Positions 1 through 11,177 of a stretch of 64,000 bases of DNA are shown here, in pieces. Position numbers and translations under genes: made by a program. This DNA comes from Xiphydria camelus (taxonomy: Eukaryota > Arthropoda > Insecta > Hymenoptera > Xiphydriidae). Every line of letters begins with the position of its first letter. Within the stretch, counting starts at the first letter, position 1. The notes below the pieces were generated by a model that had not been told where the DNA came from, did not search any database, and was given only the letters and a program-made list of their open reading frames with translations. The stretch is from assembly GCA_963678675.1 (NCBI GenBank), contig OY783195.1, positions 32,507,006 through 32,571,005 of the forward strand, read 5' to 3'.

Positions 1-452
1 GCCAAATAGACTAAAAAAGACCGCCAAATAGGATACAGCATACAAGTCGCCATCTGTATAATACTCGACGAACAGCCCATAATAATGGCGGCGCTGAGTG
101 TTTGAAAAGTGTCAAATTTTTCGGCATAACCTCGACGATGCAGAGATTTTCAATCTGCCTTTAACTCGTTGTTATCACGACGAATGACAATTTTTCATCG
201 TCATTACGAAAGAAATTTCTGTGAGTGTATTTTTCTGACATGGCCCTACGCGTTCAACATACACATACTGGTTAATTGTATTTACGAAAGAAGATCCAGT
301 GAAGAACCTCGAATATGTAAGTAGAACCGCGCGATCTATCAAGAACATAGCATTACGGTTGTAGGTACCTAGTAATTGTATATTTTGTTCGAAACGGATA
401 CTACACGTGTACAAATTGCTCTTTCTTTCAGACACAAGCAACTAATTAAGTC
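1..452. other. 5' flank of the GTF3C4-like gene
   Basis: No coding exon is recognised here. The stretch should hold the promoter and 5' UTR of the gene starting at 453. An open frame on the minus strand (175-441) shows no family feature and is antisense to this UTR, so I do not call it. Confidence 0.5.
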
Positions 453-3012
453 ATGGAAGCGAAGGAGTTGCACGGCATTTCCATTTCTTCACTTGCGGTC
501 GGTCTTTTCGGGATGCAATGGTCCAAGGACAACCATATCTCCATAATCACAGATCGAGGTGTCTACGTCTTGGTAAGTCTGCCGCCGTGTATCATACAAA
601 TATTTGCGTTGAGGAAGATACTCTCGGAGAGATCAAAATATAACATTTTCGTTGCAGGAATTGAATCCTTCTCCGCTAAACACCAGTTCGATAGCAAGTT
701 ATTCGCGATCCTTCGTATATCCTTCGGACATTCTCCCCGCTCTGAAATTCGAGTCCGCCGTAGATTCGATATTGTGGGGATTGGATCGCGAAGAACTTTA
801 TTCTCTTTTAATGGAAGGGGCGATTACGCCACGCATTGAGAACTTATCAGACGCTGTACCGAGAATAATCGGCTTAGCCTGGTCGCCGTTGCGCCTGGTG
901 CATCCCAACAGATGTTTCCTCGCGGTAATTACCTCTGTCGGAGCGCTAGAAATTCTCGTCAAAGCCGGAAAGGATTGGCTATCCGCGTGCGATCTGTCTG
1001 CCGAGTGGTACGAACAGATTCGAGCAGAAATTACGCTCGTCAAGAAAAATAAAAACTACAGTGGCAAGCAGGAGTACGACCTTGTGACGACCAACGTCAG
1101 AAGAGTTCTGACTACCGCGGTTGTCTGGAGCGAATTGTACCGGTCGGCTGGAGTTGAATTCGCCTATCTCGTCGCCGCTTATCGTAGCTCGGATATTGCA
1201 GTTTGGAAGGTCGCGAAAATCACGAATCTCTCGGAAGAAGTAGTGCCGACTATCGCGTTCAGAACTAATTTAAATAAGGATGTGAAGATTACCGCGTTGA
1301 AGTGGATCGGATTAGGAGACGATAAACACGTGATCGTCGTAGGATACCATGACGGCACGATCGATGGTCTCCTACTGCAGGGAGCCGATGGAAATCCCTC
1401 GATACAATCTATGCTAAAGTACTACGCGCACCGAGATCGTGTAGCTGTAAATTGCATCGAGGTGATGCAAAAAGAGAGCTGCGCTACAAATATACTCGTG
1501 TCAAAAAATTCATTTTTATTCACGTTAAAGCTTGACAGCGACGGCACATTGTTGGGCCTTCGATATTTGCAATTGGAGACATTTTCTATATCAGGTACGA
1601 AGGGAGAACATTGCGAGGAGATGGCGAGTAATTCGACGAAACGTTCAACGAAATACTTTCATCGGTCTTTGGCCTGAATTTTGTAAAACTCTTAACGAAG
1701 CAACACTTCAAAGCAAAGTTATTATTCGACGTTTCTCGGCGAGTCGTTCGTTATCGTCCCGTGACTACAGTTATTATTCCTCCTCCGCATGGAAGAATTC
1801 TTGGCTATTGAAAACTTCCACACGCTTTCAGGTTTAACGGTAGTCAACGAAAACCGTCTTTTGGTTACTGCGCAAGACGGTGCCATACATGTGATAGAGA
1901 CGAAGGAAGATGGCTTGACTTCCGAACCCCTGAAACACAATTTCAGTCAGTCCGATATACAATATTTGGGTCTCGCGAGCTCTCCGAATAAGACGTTGTT
2001 CGCGAGTTTATCCATTCCGAAGGGTCAACACGATCACTTGATTATGCGTGAGCCGAGCACGATATGTTTCTTCGGGTTGGAAGGAAAACGGTGGGATCCC
2101 TTGACGATATTAACCGAGAACACCAGCCAATCCCTCGTCGATCATTGGGACTGCTTGGAAGCGATTCGCATTAAATCCATAACGGCTTCCGAACCGCTCT
2201 ACATTCTGCCCTCGCTACCAGATGATTTGGAGTCGTTGTCCATCTACGAACTTCGGGTCGCAATGTGGACATCCGTGATAGCCGACGCGTGCAAAAGATT
2301 CCGAGAGCTCCGCAGGAATGAGAGTATCGTCGGGGAGATATCGGACATTCAACCGTTGATTTTCGTGCATTCCATCTCGGCTTACCTTCTTCGATTGACG
2401 AAGAAAGAGAGTCTGACGAAGGAACAACGCGTTTGCATCGGTTTGCTGCGCTCTTATCTGGAGGTATACCTAGCCGGCGAAGAGAAGGATGACGAGGGCA
2501 CGCCGGTTTCGCGTCACGCTCGCCAAGCTCTGAACTTGACAAGAGGAATGAATTGCGACGAGACGGAAACTTGTGATTTATGCGGTGAAATAATAAGTGA
2601 CCTCGCCTGGAATCTCATGTCTTGCCCGAAGGGACATCGATTGCCCAGATGCGCGTTGACGCTGTTGCAAATATCCGCGTCGCGCTATCGTTCCTGCCCC
2701 ATCTGCGCTAAAATTTTTCATCCCAGCTTGGACACGGAATTCGAGGAACCGCGATGTCCCTTCTGCGACGTGCCGGCTCTGTACGACAGTCGCGTGCTCG
2801 AACCGGACAGCGTGAACGAGCAGCGCAGGAGGAATCTGTCTCGGCGACAGACATCAGCGGCACAGATCGCTTCCCAGAGTCAGGGAATGGAAGAGTCCGT
2901 CGAAGGGAACGCCACCAATAAGGAATCGTCGTCAAAGTCTCGCACATTTGCGGTGATCGTTAACGAGGAGAACGAGCCGTATAACATCACGGAAACGTGG
3001 CAAGAATTTTAG
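453..3012 (+). CDS. GTF3C4: General transcription factor 3C polypeptide 4-like (TFIIIC 90-kDa subunit)
   Basis: Predicted subunit of TFIIIC, the nuclear factor that brings RNA polymerase III to tRNA-type promoters. Exons 453-572, 658-1594 and 1832-3012 join in phase (introns of 85 and 237 nt, both GT-AG) and give 745 aa; I recall the human protein at about 820. The N-terminal two thirds look like WD-type beta-propeller strands. The C-terminus carries the family zinc-binding region: CDLCG at about residues 600-604, a Cys/His-rich stretch containing CPKGHRLPRC, then CPIC and CPFC up to about residue 664. That pattern is the main basis for the name. The tail after it is Ser/Glu-rich and probably disordered. 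The start is the first ATG and opens directly into the propeller. The next gene begins 212 nt downstream on the same strand. The family call is firm; exact propeller blade limits are not visible. Confidence 0.85.
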
Positions 3013-3038
3013 CCGTCCTTGATTTTAGCCGACGTTGT

Positions 3039-3044
3039 AATAAA
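3039..3044 (+). promoter_or_regulatory. Polyadenylation signal AATAAA of the GTF3C4-like gene
   Basis: AATAAA lies 27 nt after the stop codon, which would give a very short 3' UTR. A second AATAAA lies directly before the ATG at 3225, so the end of this transcript and the start of the next gene are packed into about 200 nt. Confidence 0.5.
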
Positions 3045-3224
3045 GTTTACGGAAGTGAAAAAGTGCGTTGTCGTCTACGCGAATTTAATTTGAACGTGTG
3101 TTGACTTTTTGCGCGTAAAGTATAGGTAGCGAGGTTAGGAACGCGATTGATAGCGGGTACACGTGGTAAATGCGGGTGATAACGAACAACGAGTTTACGG
3201 TGTGATCGAGAATATTTCAATAAA

Positions 3225-4790
3225 ATGTACATCAATACGGGAGCCGAAGAATTTTTGCCGACCAATTTCGTCGTGCTCAACTTTTACGGGCAAGACACGT
3301 ATTTCGTTTGGAACGCGCAAAAGTTGGTGGTATTTCCTTACACCAAGGAAGACGTACCACCTCATATAAGACATTTAAAGCCTCCTGCCCCGATTTGCGA
3401 CATTCGATGTTTCTCCAAACGAATATTTATCCTTTGCTCGCCGTGCGGAGCGCATAAACTGCAGAGCGACTATACGTTCGCATTCTTGAGCTCGTCCGCT
3501 ATTGGATTTGGTTCGACTTTCCGGGAGGTGCTTAAATCTAGGAAGAATCAGCTGTACCTGGCAAACGTGGAGGACAGGAAATCGAAAGCCGAACCATTGC
3601 TAAAACTCTCCTCGAAGACTACCGGTTCCGACGATCTCCGCGTACTCGCGATATACGCAAATCGAACGCACGAGACGCTCAAGCATGTCTTATGGAGGGG
3701 AGTCGAGGAAGATCTCGGAGTGTGTATCGTCGTCAATGGGAGAAACGTTTTCAAAATGATCGACACGACTGTTCAACTGATTTACAAATCTGAATATTCC
3801 ATCGTTAATATCGTAGAGATAGAAAAGTCAGAGAAAACTTTCGGCGCCGCGCTCGTAACCAAATGGAACGTGGTGATTTTGATGCACGCGAACAACGACG
3901 TCTTGGTCTTTGAAGAAGTAAGCCTCAGTACGACGATTCGAGCTATCTGCGTCGGAGTTTACCAAAACTCCGTAGATACACTCTGGATAGTGCATTCGGA
4001 TGGTAAGAAGACTTATTATACCAAGAAGATACTCTGCACCGAATCGATGGAAAAATTGGGGGTCGAGAATTATAAATTGACGTGCCTGAGGAGATACGGG
4101 TCCAAGATAGTCTTGGGCTTAACGTCGGACGCGCATATACTAGAACTTCCCGTAGACTTTTTGGAGAAGGAGGATTTAAAGACTTCGAATTTTGTACCGC
4201 TCAAAGTCGAGATGCTGGAGAATACGGATGAGATCGTCGATAAAATTTCAGAGAGGGTTGAAAAATTGCAAGCTTTGGAGGAGGTTTTAAAGGAGCGAGA
4301 GAATGAGTTGTTCAGGGTAAATATGTTTGCTTCCAAGTACACTATTCGTTCGAGTCCCAAGACGGAAGTGCGGAGAATCGCAGATCAATCGTTTCTGACC
4401 GTGGATTTTAAAAACGCTTTGCCGGAAAAGTGTCGAGTCGTCGTCGCCCTCAGGGCTGACGGGAGAAAGATATTCGTAGCAAAAGAAGTACGAGATCTCG
4501 GAACCGTGGTAGAGTTGTCTGCACCCGCTACGAGCGAAACGAACTCTTTCGACGTCACCGCGGATTTGATTACGCTACCCAGAAAAGACACGGCTTGGTG
4601 TCTCGTTCGAAATTGCTTCGAAGATTGTTCCGACGAGAAGGCGAGTAAAGTTCAACCGACGAGCGAGCAAGTAAATTTTATCAACGTCAAGTTAACAGTT
4701 CTGAGAAATCTTATGGGAGAGGGTAAATTGACTTTTGAGAAACTCTCGGCGATTAAGAAGAGCATTCGAGACGAAATAAAGATTACGTGA
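3225..4790 (+). CDS. Intronless 521-aa protein of unassigned family, possibly FAAP100-like
   Basis: I do not recognise this gene with certainty. One uninterrupted frame runs from ATG 3225 to TGA 4790. Residues 1 to about 320 alternate short hydrophobic strands with turns, as in a degenerate beta-propeller. About 330-366 is a charged helix or coiled coil containing ISERVEKL. About 380-470 looks like a beta-sandwich (strands CRVVVALRADG, TVVELSAP, SFDVTADLI). The last 50 residues are helical. Propeller, then helix, then beta-sandwich is the order I recall for FAAP100 and FANCB of the Fanconi anaemia core complex, and the ISERV helix resembles the equivalent part of FAAP100. That link is inference only. 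There is no signal peptide or membrane segment. Codon use looks like the neighbour's and the frame is clean, so it should be a real protein. The absence of introns between multi-exon neighbours is notable. Confidence 0.75.
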   Translation: MYINTGAEEFLPTNFVVLNFYGQDTYFVWNAQKLVVFPYTKEDVPPHIRHLKPPAPICDIRCFSKRIFILCSPCGAHKLQSDYTFAFLSSSAIGFGSTFREVLKSRKNQLYLANVEDRKSKAEPLLKLSSKTTGSDDLRVLAIYANRTHETLKHVLWRGVEEDLGVCIVVNGRNVFKMIDTTVQLIYKSEYSIVNIVEIEKSEKTFGAALVTKWNVVILMHANNDVLVFEEVSLSTTIRAICVGVYQNSVDTLWIVHSDGKKTYYTKKILCTESMEKLGVENYKLTCLRRYGSKIVLGLTSDAHILELPVDFLEKEDLKTSNFVPLKVEMLENTDEIVDKISERVEKLQALEEVLKERENELFRVNMFASKYTIRSSPKTEVRRIADQSFLTVDFKNALPEKCRVVVALRADGRKIFVAKEVRDLGTVVELSAPATSETNSFDVTADLITLPRKDTAWCLVRNCFEDCSDEKASKVQPTSEQVNFINVKLTVLRNLMGEGKLTFEKLSAIKKSIRDEIKIT

Positions 4791-6062
4791 ACCTGCGGCA
4801 TATCGTGCAGCTTTCTTGCGTATTTTTTTATCGATGTTGGGAAGAGGAGAAATACTTTTGTACTTATACAGATTTGCTTCGTTATTGGTACATTCCTTGT
4901 AAGTCTTTTTCGAGACGGTCAGGAACTTTATCTACTTGGTTACAACTTTTCGAATCGTTAGATTTTGTTCAGGCGAAAGCCTCGTTCCCGTTTATTACTT
5001 ATGTGTGATGTTGAATAAAAGACAAAATTGCATTATCTTGCTTCGTATACGATGCGTATCAGCGAACTTAGCGAACGTGGTGCAAACGAGACGCGTTTAT
5101 ATCCGAATAAAAAAATAGAATCAATGGGCTGTAGAAAGTATGCTGAATAACGCTTTCTGTACAAAATTATAAGCTCTATAAAGGACTACATTTGCATTGA
5201 GAATAGCTCCATAAAATTGATTTCTTACGCGATGCGCTCCCGAATATTTTTAACTTTTTTTTCTCCCAACCACATTCGCGATGGTGCCATTCATACGATA
5301 TTCTAGGGACCGTTCGGTGCGTCGTAGCCACGGCGATGCGAGCCATCGTGAAACCGTCTCTGCCACCGATTGTTAGGAAATGTTTAAAAGTCGTGTCGAA
5401 GCTAATTTTCCTTTTATTACGCCAAGTCGTATACATTGGGCACTACAGCGCGGGGGTGGATTGCGTCAGGCCATGCGGAAAATTGTTCCAACGCTAAATT
5501 TGAACCGTTCCGTCCTCCGAACAACAACCAAGTAGCCGAAATAAATGTTTAACCCACCGATTCGGTTGATCTCTGCTTCGAAAGATTCTCGCGTAGATTT
5601 TCTTTGAGTCGGTAGAAAAAATTTGTCATAAAAATTGTAGGCATTTATTCTTTCAAATGGAATATTTATTTACAAAATTGTGTATTATATATAATATATG
5701 TACATTTGAGATCGTATGCGTATACTTTTCGATGTTCCGTCTACTTGGCGATTCGAGTCGGGTTGTAGATCGTACGATAATCATACTTTGTACACGAGGT
5801 TACACATATTTTGCACTTCGTCGCGTGCGTTACCATTTGTAGCTATTTGGGAAAGCCATTTATAATCTTCATCATAAATGCAATTCTTCGTTTCGTTATC
5901 CCCCTTTGTCGTATTCATTCCCCGGCCCGACCATTCACTCGTAATTTCACGGACTCACCATTGATCGAGTCTCTAGAAAAGGACGACGAGGTTCCTTCGC
6001 GTATCGTCGCCAACCATTTCGCCATTAACTTGGCTTTGCGATCCGAAATACACGGCGATGCG
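4791..6062. other. Intergenic spacer with two 3' UTRs
   Basis: This lies between the ends of two convergent genes. AATAAA at 5014-5019 fits the end of the upstream plus-strand transcript. TTTATT at 5665-5670 (AATAAA on the minus strand) fits the receptor transcript. Short open frames here have no recognisable domain. Confidence 0.4.
5014..5019 (+). promoter_or_regulatory. Likely polyadenylation signal of the intronless gene
   Basis: AATAAA lies 223 nt after the stop at 4790, in AT-rich sequence; a weaker A-rich candidate follows near 5105. Confidence 0.4.
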
Positions 6063-9000
6063 CTACAGCTTCTCCGAGCTGGGAACTTCGATGATGCTCC
6101 CTATGCTGCAACTGGAGCTCTTCTTAGACGGTCCGAGGATGCCGGTTCTGAGACTACTCGAATTTCTGGGCCCGCCGAGTCTATCCTGCAGTATCTCCAA
6201 TGATCTACCTCCTTTTCTAGGTCCCGTACCACCGCTACCGCGCTCTCCGCTGCTGCCCTTCGCAGCTTGAGCCGCGCCATGGCCCCAAAGCTTGGCAAAA
6301 CAAGCCCTGAAGTTTTCCGAAAAAACTCCGTACAGTAGGGGATTCACCACTGTATTGAGTTGCGCCACCACCAACGCCCACACGAAGTGGTGCGATTCCA
6401 GAAAGAAACTCGTATCCCCGTTCAGACGTCTGCCATCCACGTAGATCAGGAACATGATGATCGTGATCGGCAGCCACATCACGAGCACAGCCACCACATT
6501 GAGCAGTAGGATCCGGACGACCCGGAGATGTTTGTGAAGACGTATCTCTTCGTGGTGCGACAGACTGCCCGCTCTGCCCGGGCGACCCGTTACGGAGGCT
6601 GTAGATAGTTTTCTGCCGGCCCAAGGCACCAGCGTGCCGACCACGGACAACTCCGAGTCCCTCCTGGCATCGGAGACTACCCCCCGATTCTGAGATCATC
6701 GGAATGCATTTCGGATGGCAGTTGTCGAGGTAGGTGGCAGGAGAGATGAATGAATGAATCGATGGATAGAGCGACAGAGATAGGTACACGGGCAAAGGAG
6801 CGGAACGTGAAAGCGCTGAGTCGCCGATACTCACTTGAGCCACGCAAGGAACGGCCCATCGACTCCTGGTGTCCAGGATCCTCTGGAAGATCCTCTGGTA
6901 ATGATAAACCAGCAGCCCCATCGGCAGGAGGCACGCGACCACGATAACGGGGATAGTGAAGCAGAGGGACACGTCGACGGTGTCGCTTTTCGGGAAGATC
7001 AGAGTGCAAATAGAACCGCCAGCGATTTCCTGCGTGGAAGCGAAAGCGGCGCGAAGCGTTAAAAAGGCGTTTCCCGCGTCGATTGATCTTATACCTATTC
7101 GATGCTCACTCAATGACGGATCGAGGATGCTCAACGGATTTAAACCGAGGGCCTTACCCTGGGCCTGAACCAGAAGGCGGTGGGTAAGAAGAGGAAAACC
7201 GCGATGGCCCACGTTATTAGACACGCCGCTGCAACTCGAGGTCCCGTCAGGGCGCTCCTGTAAGGTGCCACCGCCAGGCACCTGTGCCTGTCCATCGATA
7301 TCAGCGTCAGTGTCCACAGAAGCACGAAACCGCATACGAACTGGAACACAGAGACGAGTCTCGCGAAGCTGTTGACTTCTCTCCGCCTCATCCGGAAATT
7401 AATTAATTGCTATATCGAACGGCGTATAACGATCGGGAGGGGGAGAAGTGCGTTCATTCCCGCGTTCTCCTGGCATATCGCGGCGAACTGGACCATTTCC
7501 GTTCGACCGCGTCGATAGGAGCTTTTAATCGTCGACAATTATTGTCATTGATCGCGACCCATTACGTATTTCATTTCGGTCGCGTCGCACTGGGGTTACA
7601 CACACGCGAGGAAGGGCGACTTGGCGGATTCCGGCACGCGCGCGCGTACATCCGATATGGTACTTCGTCGGACGGAGGATCCAACTTTCTGTAAATTTTA
7701 AACTCTGACGCGTTCGTCGCCGTTCTTCCGGCGAATCGCGAAGGGGGAGCGAGCCGTGCCACGCGAGAAGAACGGCGGCTCCTTTGAGTGCGCACTCTGG
7801 CACCGCCCCGTCGGCAATTTCGGTCGTAGCCGTGGATTCCACATGCCGCGCGCGTTTTTCCTTTTTTCCACGAGACCTCCCGCGCGGCCCTCTCGACGTC
7901 TCGTAAAACGCGCCAAGGGCGACGATAAGGCGCAAGATGTGAAGACACCACGTGGACTCCCAGAATCGGCTCCTTTTCCAAGAAAAGAGGAAGAGATCCT
8001 CTGATCCGATCTATAGCGGATGCGCAAGAGCCCGGTGACTTCAATGTCGTTGGAATTATCGCCGCGAGATCGTCGCCCGATGGTATTTCGTGCAAATTAA
8101 CGCGGTCGCCTCCAACGATTATACAATAGATTGATAACGCGAGTCGCGCGCAATAGCGATTCAGCTTCGAGGAACCCGCGCAACGGAAGATCAATCTCGA
8201 AAGCGGTACATCCTCGATCCGTTAAATATCGCCATTCAAGATACCTACGCAGAGAAATGAACCGAGACGATACTTTCTCAACACTCGCAAATCATACCGC
8301 GAGGGCCCGTAAAAACATCTTCCGACTCCTCTCTCGACGAAAGAGCTCCTCCACCGCGATACACGTGCGCTTTATATGCATCGCGGTGCGCGCTAAGAGA
8401 TGACTATTATACCTATTATGTATACGCTCGCGCGGATACGGATTGAAATAATAAACAGATCGCGCCGCGGTCCGCGTCTGTGTATACAGGTACACACCCA
8501 CGCACTCGCGAGACTTTTCGTCGCGCGGACACAGACCGTCTCTCGTTTCACAAGTTCCGTGCGAAGAGTTCTGTATGGTGGATCGTTTTATCCGGTGCGA
8601 CAACGTACCTGAGAATATGGCAGCAGCCTGCAAATCGCCTCGCCTAGTCGCCACGTCTGCGTCAGCCTCGTGTAAGCTACCGCCGGAACTCCCAGAGCGA
8701 ACAGCAAATCGGCAGCGGCCAGGTTCACCAGGCACAGGTTAGTAGGTGTCCTCATCTCCTTGTAGCGTAAGACGCAACCGGCGATGCTCAAATTGGCGCC
8801 GACCGCCACGACAAACGTCACCGCCAGGACGACCACCTGTGCGATCGGACGTATTCAAAGAAATCTCATTTCGAGTGGAGTTCCTCGCGATACCTCTGAT
8901 ATGAACGAATATCGCGCGGAATCCTCCACGAACGTGACTCTACTCTCCTGTCGCGTCTTTTCACGACGTGAAACTCTAATCGTCCTCCATACTCCTCCCC

Positions 9001-11177
9001 CTGACGCAGAAGGAAAACCGCGCGGAGCTGTTCCATTCGCGCACCCTGTCGAAATTTCCCATCGGATCGTCCCGTATTTCATGTATAAAGTTATTGTATA
9101 ATCTTCAATCGATTGACAAAAAATAACTCGTAACTTTAACTTTAAATATAAACTTCAGGGCAACGTTGAATCAAAATGAAAAAATACTATCATTGGCCAT
9201 CTCTCTCGTAGTGTACGAGAGAGATAAACTATTTGCAATGATTTTTTAAAGCTTTCGAACACTATATATTATACGTGTGTTTAAATATTTTTTAATATTT
9301 CCAGTGGCCATCTCATCTGGACTTACCGTACTTTTTTTACTTTTGTTATTTCAATTCTTCTACCGGAAAAAAATGATCATATTCCGGTATGCATTTACAC
9401 AGGTATAGATATCGGAATTTCGAGACGCCGCGAACATTTCACGCGAGCGCCTCCCTCTTATCCCCCGGGTGCCACGCGTCGAAAACGACGAGAGGGGGGA
9501 CAATAATTTTCACCGGCGTTTCTCCCCGGGATTTCATCCTTCGGTGAGTCAAACCGAATTTATCCCTCGCGTACGAAACGCCCCCGCGGATCGTTCACCC
9601 TCGACCGCGTCAGTGGTTCGCTTTTCTTACGAACGAGTGAGGGCGATTTAGCCGTTGTCCGTTACGAGATCGCAAACGTCTCGACTTTGCACCGGGTAAA
9701 CGATGTAACCGACAAAAAAGCTCCTTTCGCTCGCGACCTCGCCGACGTTTCGCCATTTCCATCGTTGACACGCGCGACGGACGTATCGAATCTCGAGCAA
9801 ACGTCCGTCGTAAGTCGCGCGACTCGTTCGAAGGGGTGGCCTCTTCGACGGAACACCTAATACGCGGTTCTTGGCGATTTCGCGCAACTGACAACGGTCG
9901 TATACAAATCTCGGTTTTCACCCTATCGCGTTATAGCTTCCCGCACGGATACGCGGGTACCGACGGAGAGAGATGCGTGTTGCCGTCGAAAATATATTTT
10001 TACCAATTCGCGCGCAAGACAGTTCCGCTATGGCTCAAGTCGTCTTCGGCGCGCGCAGCGATGCTAATTAATATCCGTCCGGTATACGCGAAGTGTCTTT
10101 ACGCGAGACCAATTTCGCGAATCATATTCCACATTCTCTGGAAAATTAGTCGGACCTCTCGGCGCGGGTCGAATAACCGCGCATGGGTACGCGGCCCGAC
10201 GTATTACGATCCAGATCGAGTTTCAATTCACGCGACGAGCTCCAATCTACTCCGTCCGATCTGCCCACACAGCTTCGACTTTTGCGTCTTCTCGTAATAT
10301 TTCGCGACTGTATCACCGTTCCTTTCAAATTCTCATCTAAAATCCATACGCGCGACAGTCAGGAAATTCAATGCTTTGAATTTTCGCCAGACACCGCTTG
10401 GCGAGGCTGGGCACAGATCCCGCAAGAGTTCATGACGCGCTATACGCCGCGACTTTCCCTCGCCCGATAATCGGTGGAAGCGAGCGAGAAATAGGAGATA
10501 AGGCCGAGTTGGCGTAGCGTGAACTCGAAATCCAACCGAGCGCGTACGTATACGATACGTATTTCCGCGCGGCGGAGGATCAATCTACGCGTCGGATCTC
10601 CGTACTCTACTCTCCCTCTACTCGATCGCGCCGCTTTTTCGATAATCGCTATCCTCCCGCGTCTTCGGTGTAGCGTGGTTCTCATTCGGCAAGTCGCGGC
10701 TTTCCTTCGTCTTTCCTTTCTCGACGACAAACGCACGTCCGACGCACAGCCCGGCTTCGTTGCGCGTCGACGGACGCGCGTTACGGGTTCGTTCGATCGT
10801 CTCGGAGAAACGAAAGAGGAGAGAGATCATTCCGAATGACGAAATAACTGCTCGGGATGTACGCGAAGAGCAGTGGTACGTATCGTTTCGATCAGCCTCG
10901 ACCGCTGTTATCTCGCAACCCACGAATTTTTAGGCCAACAGGACTAGGTACCTGTACGCTGACGCGGACCAAATAGGTCTTGCGACGCGATCGCGATCGA
11001 AGCTGTTCGAAATGTGCCCGCCTACGCGCTCAATTCTCGCGCACAAATAGCGACCAAACGAAGACGACTCACCTCCAATTCACTCGCTCCCTTCCGGTCC
11101 CCGAATTGGCTGTAGTAGGTGAAGTAGTATCTCTCGCCCCACACTTCATCTTCGCCCAGCGCGTAAGAAGAATTCAT
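6063..11177 (-). CDS. Class A GPCR, free fatty acid receptor 4 (GPR120)-like
   Basis: Predicted plasma-membrane receptor acting through G proteins. Minus-strand exons in order are 11177-11073, 8836-8609, 7340-7158, 7029-6835 and 6689-6063; all junctions are phase 0 with consensus splice sites, giving 445 aa. Exon 1 encodes a short extracellular N-terminus with a glycosylation sequon (MNSS). Transmembrane helices fall at about residues 36-58, 70-90, 107-130, 148-165, 192-218, 292-318 and 335-360. Visible hallmarks are the cysteine pair (EAICRLLPY before TM3, GGSICTLIFP before TM5), MDRHR in place of DRY, MWLP in place of CWxP, and NPLLY in TM7. The sequences after TM2 (TWRLGEAIC), before TM5 (SICTLIFP) and in TM6 (MWLPITIIM) resemble vertebrate FFAR4 as I remember it. 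The ligand in this animal cannot be inferred. The tail is Ser-rich, as expected for arrestin control. Confidence 0.8.

Noticed and set aside
6235..7335. 366-aa minus-strand open frame
   Set aside because: Reads through receptor introns in mixed frames; only short parts coincide with the real exons.
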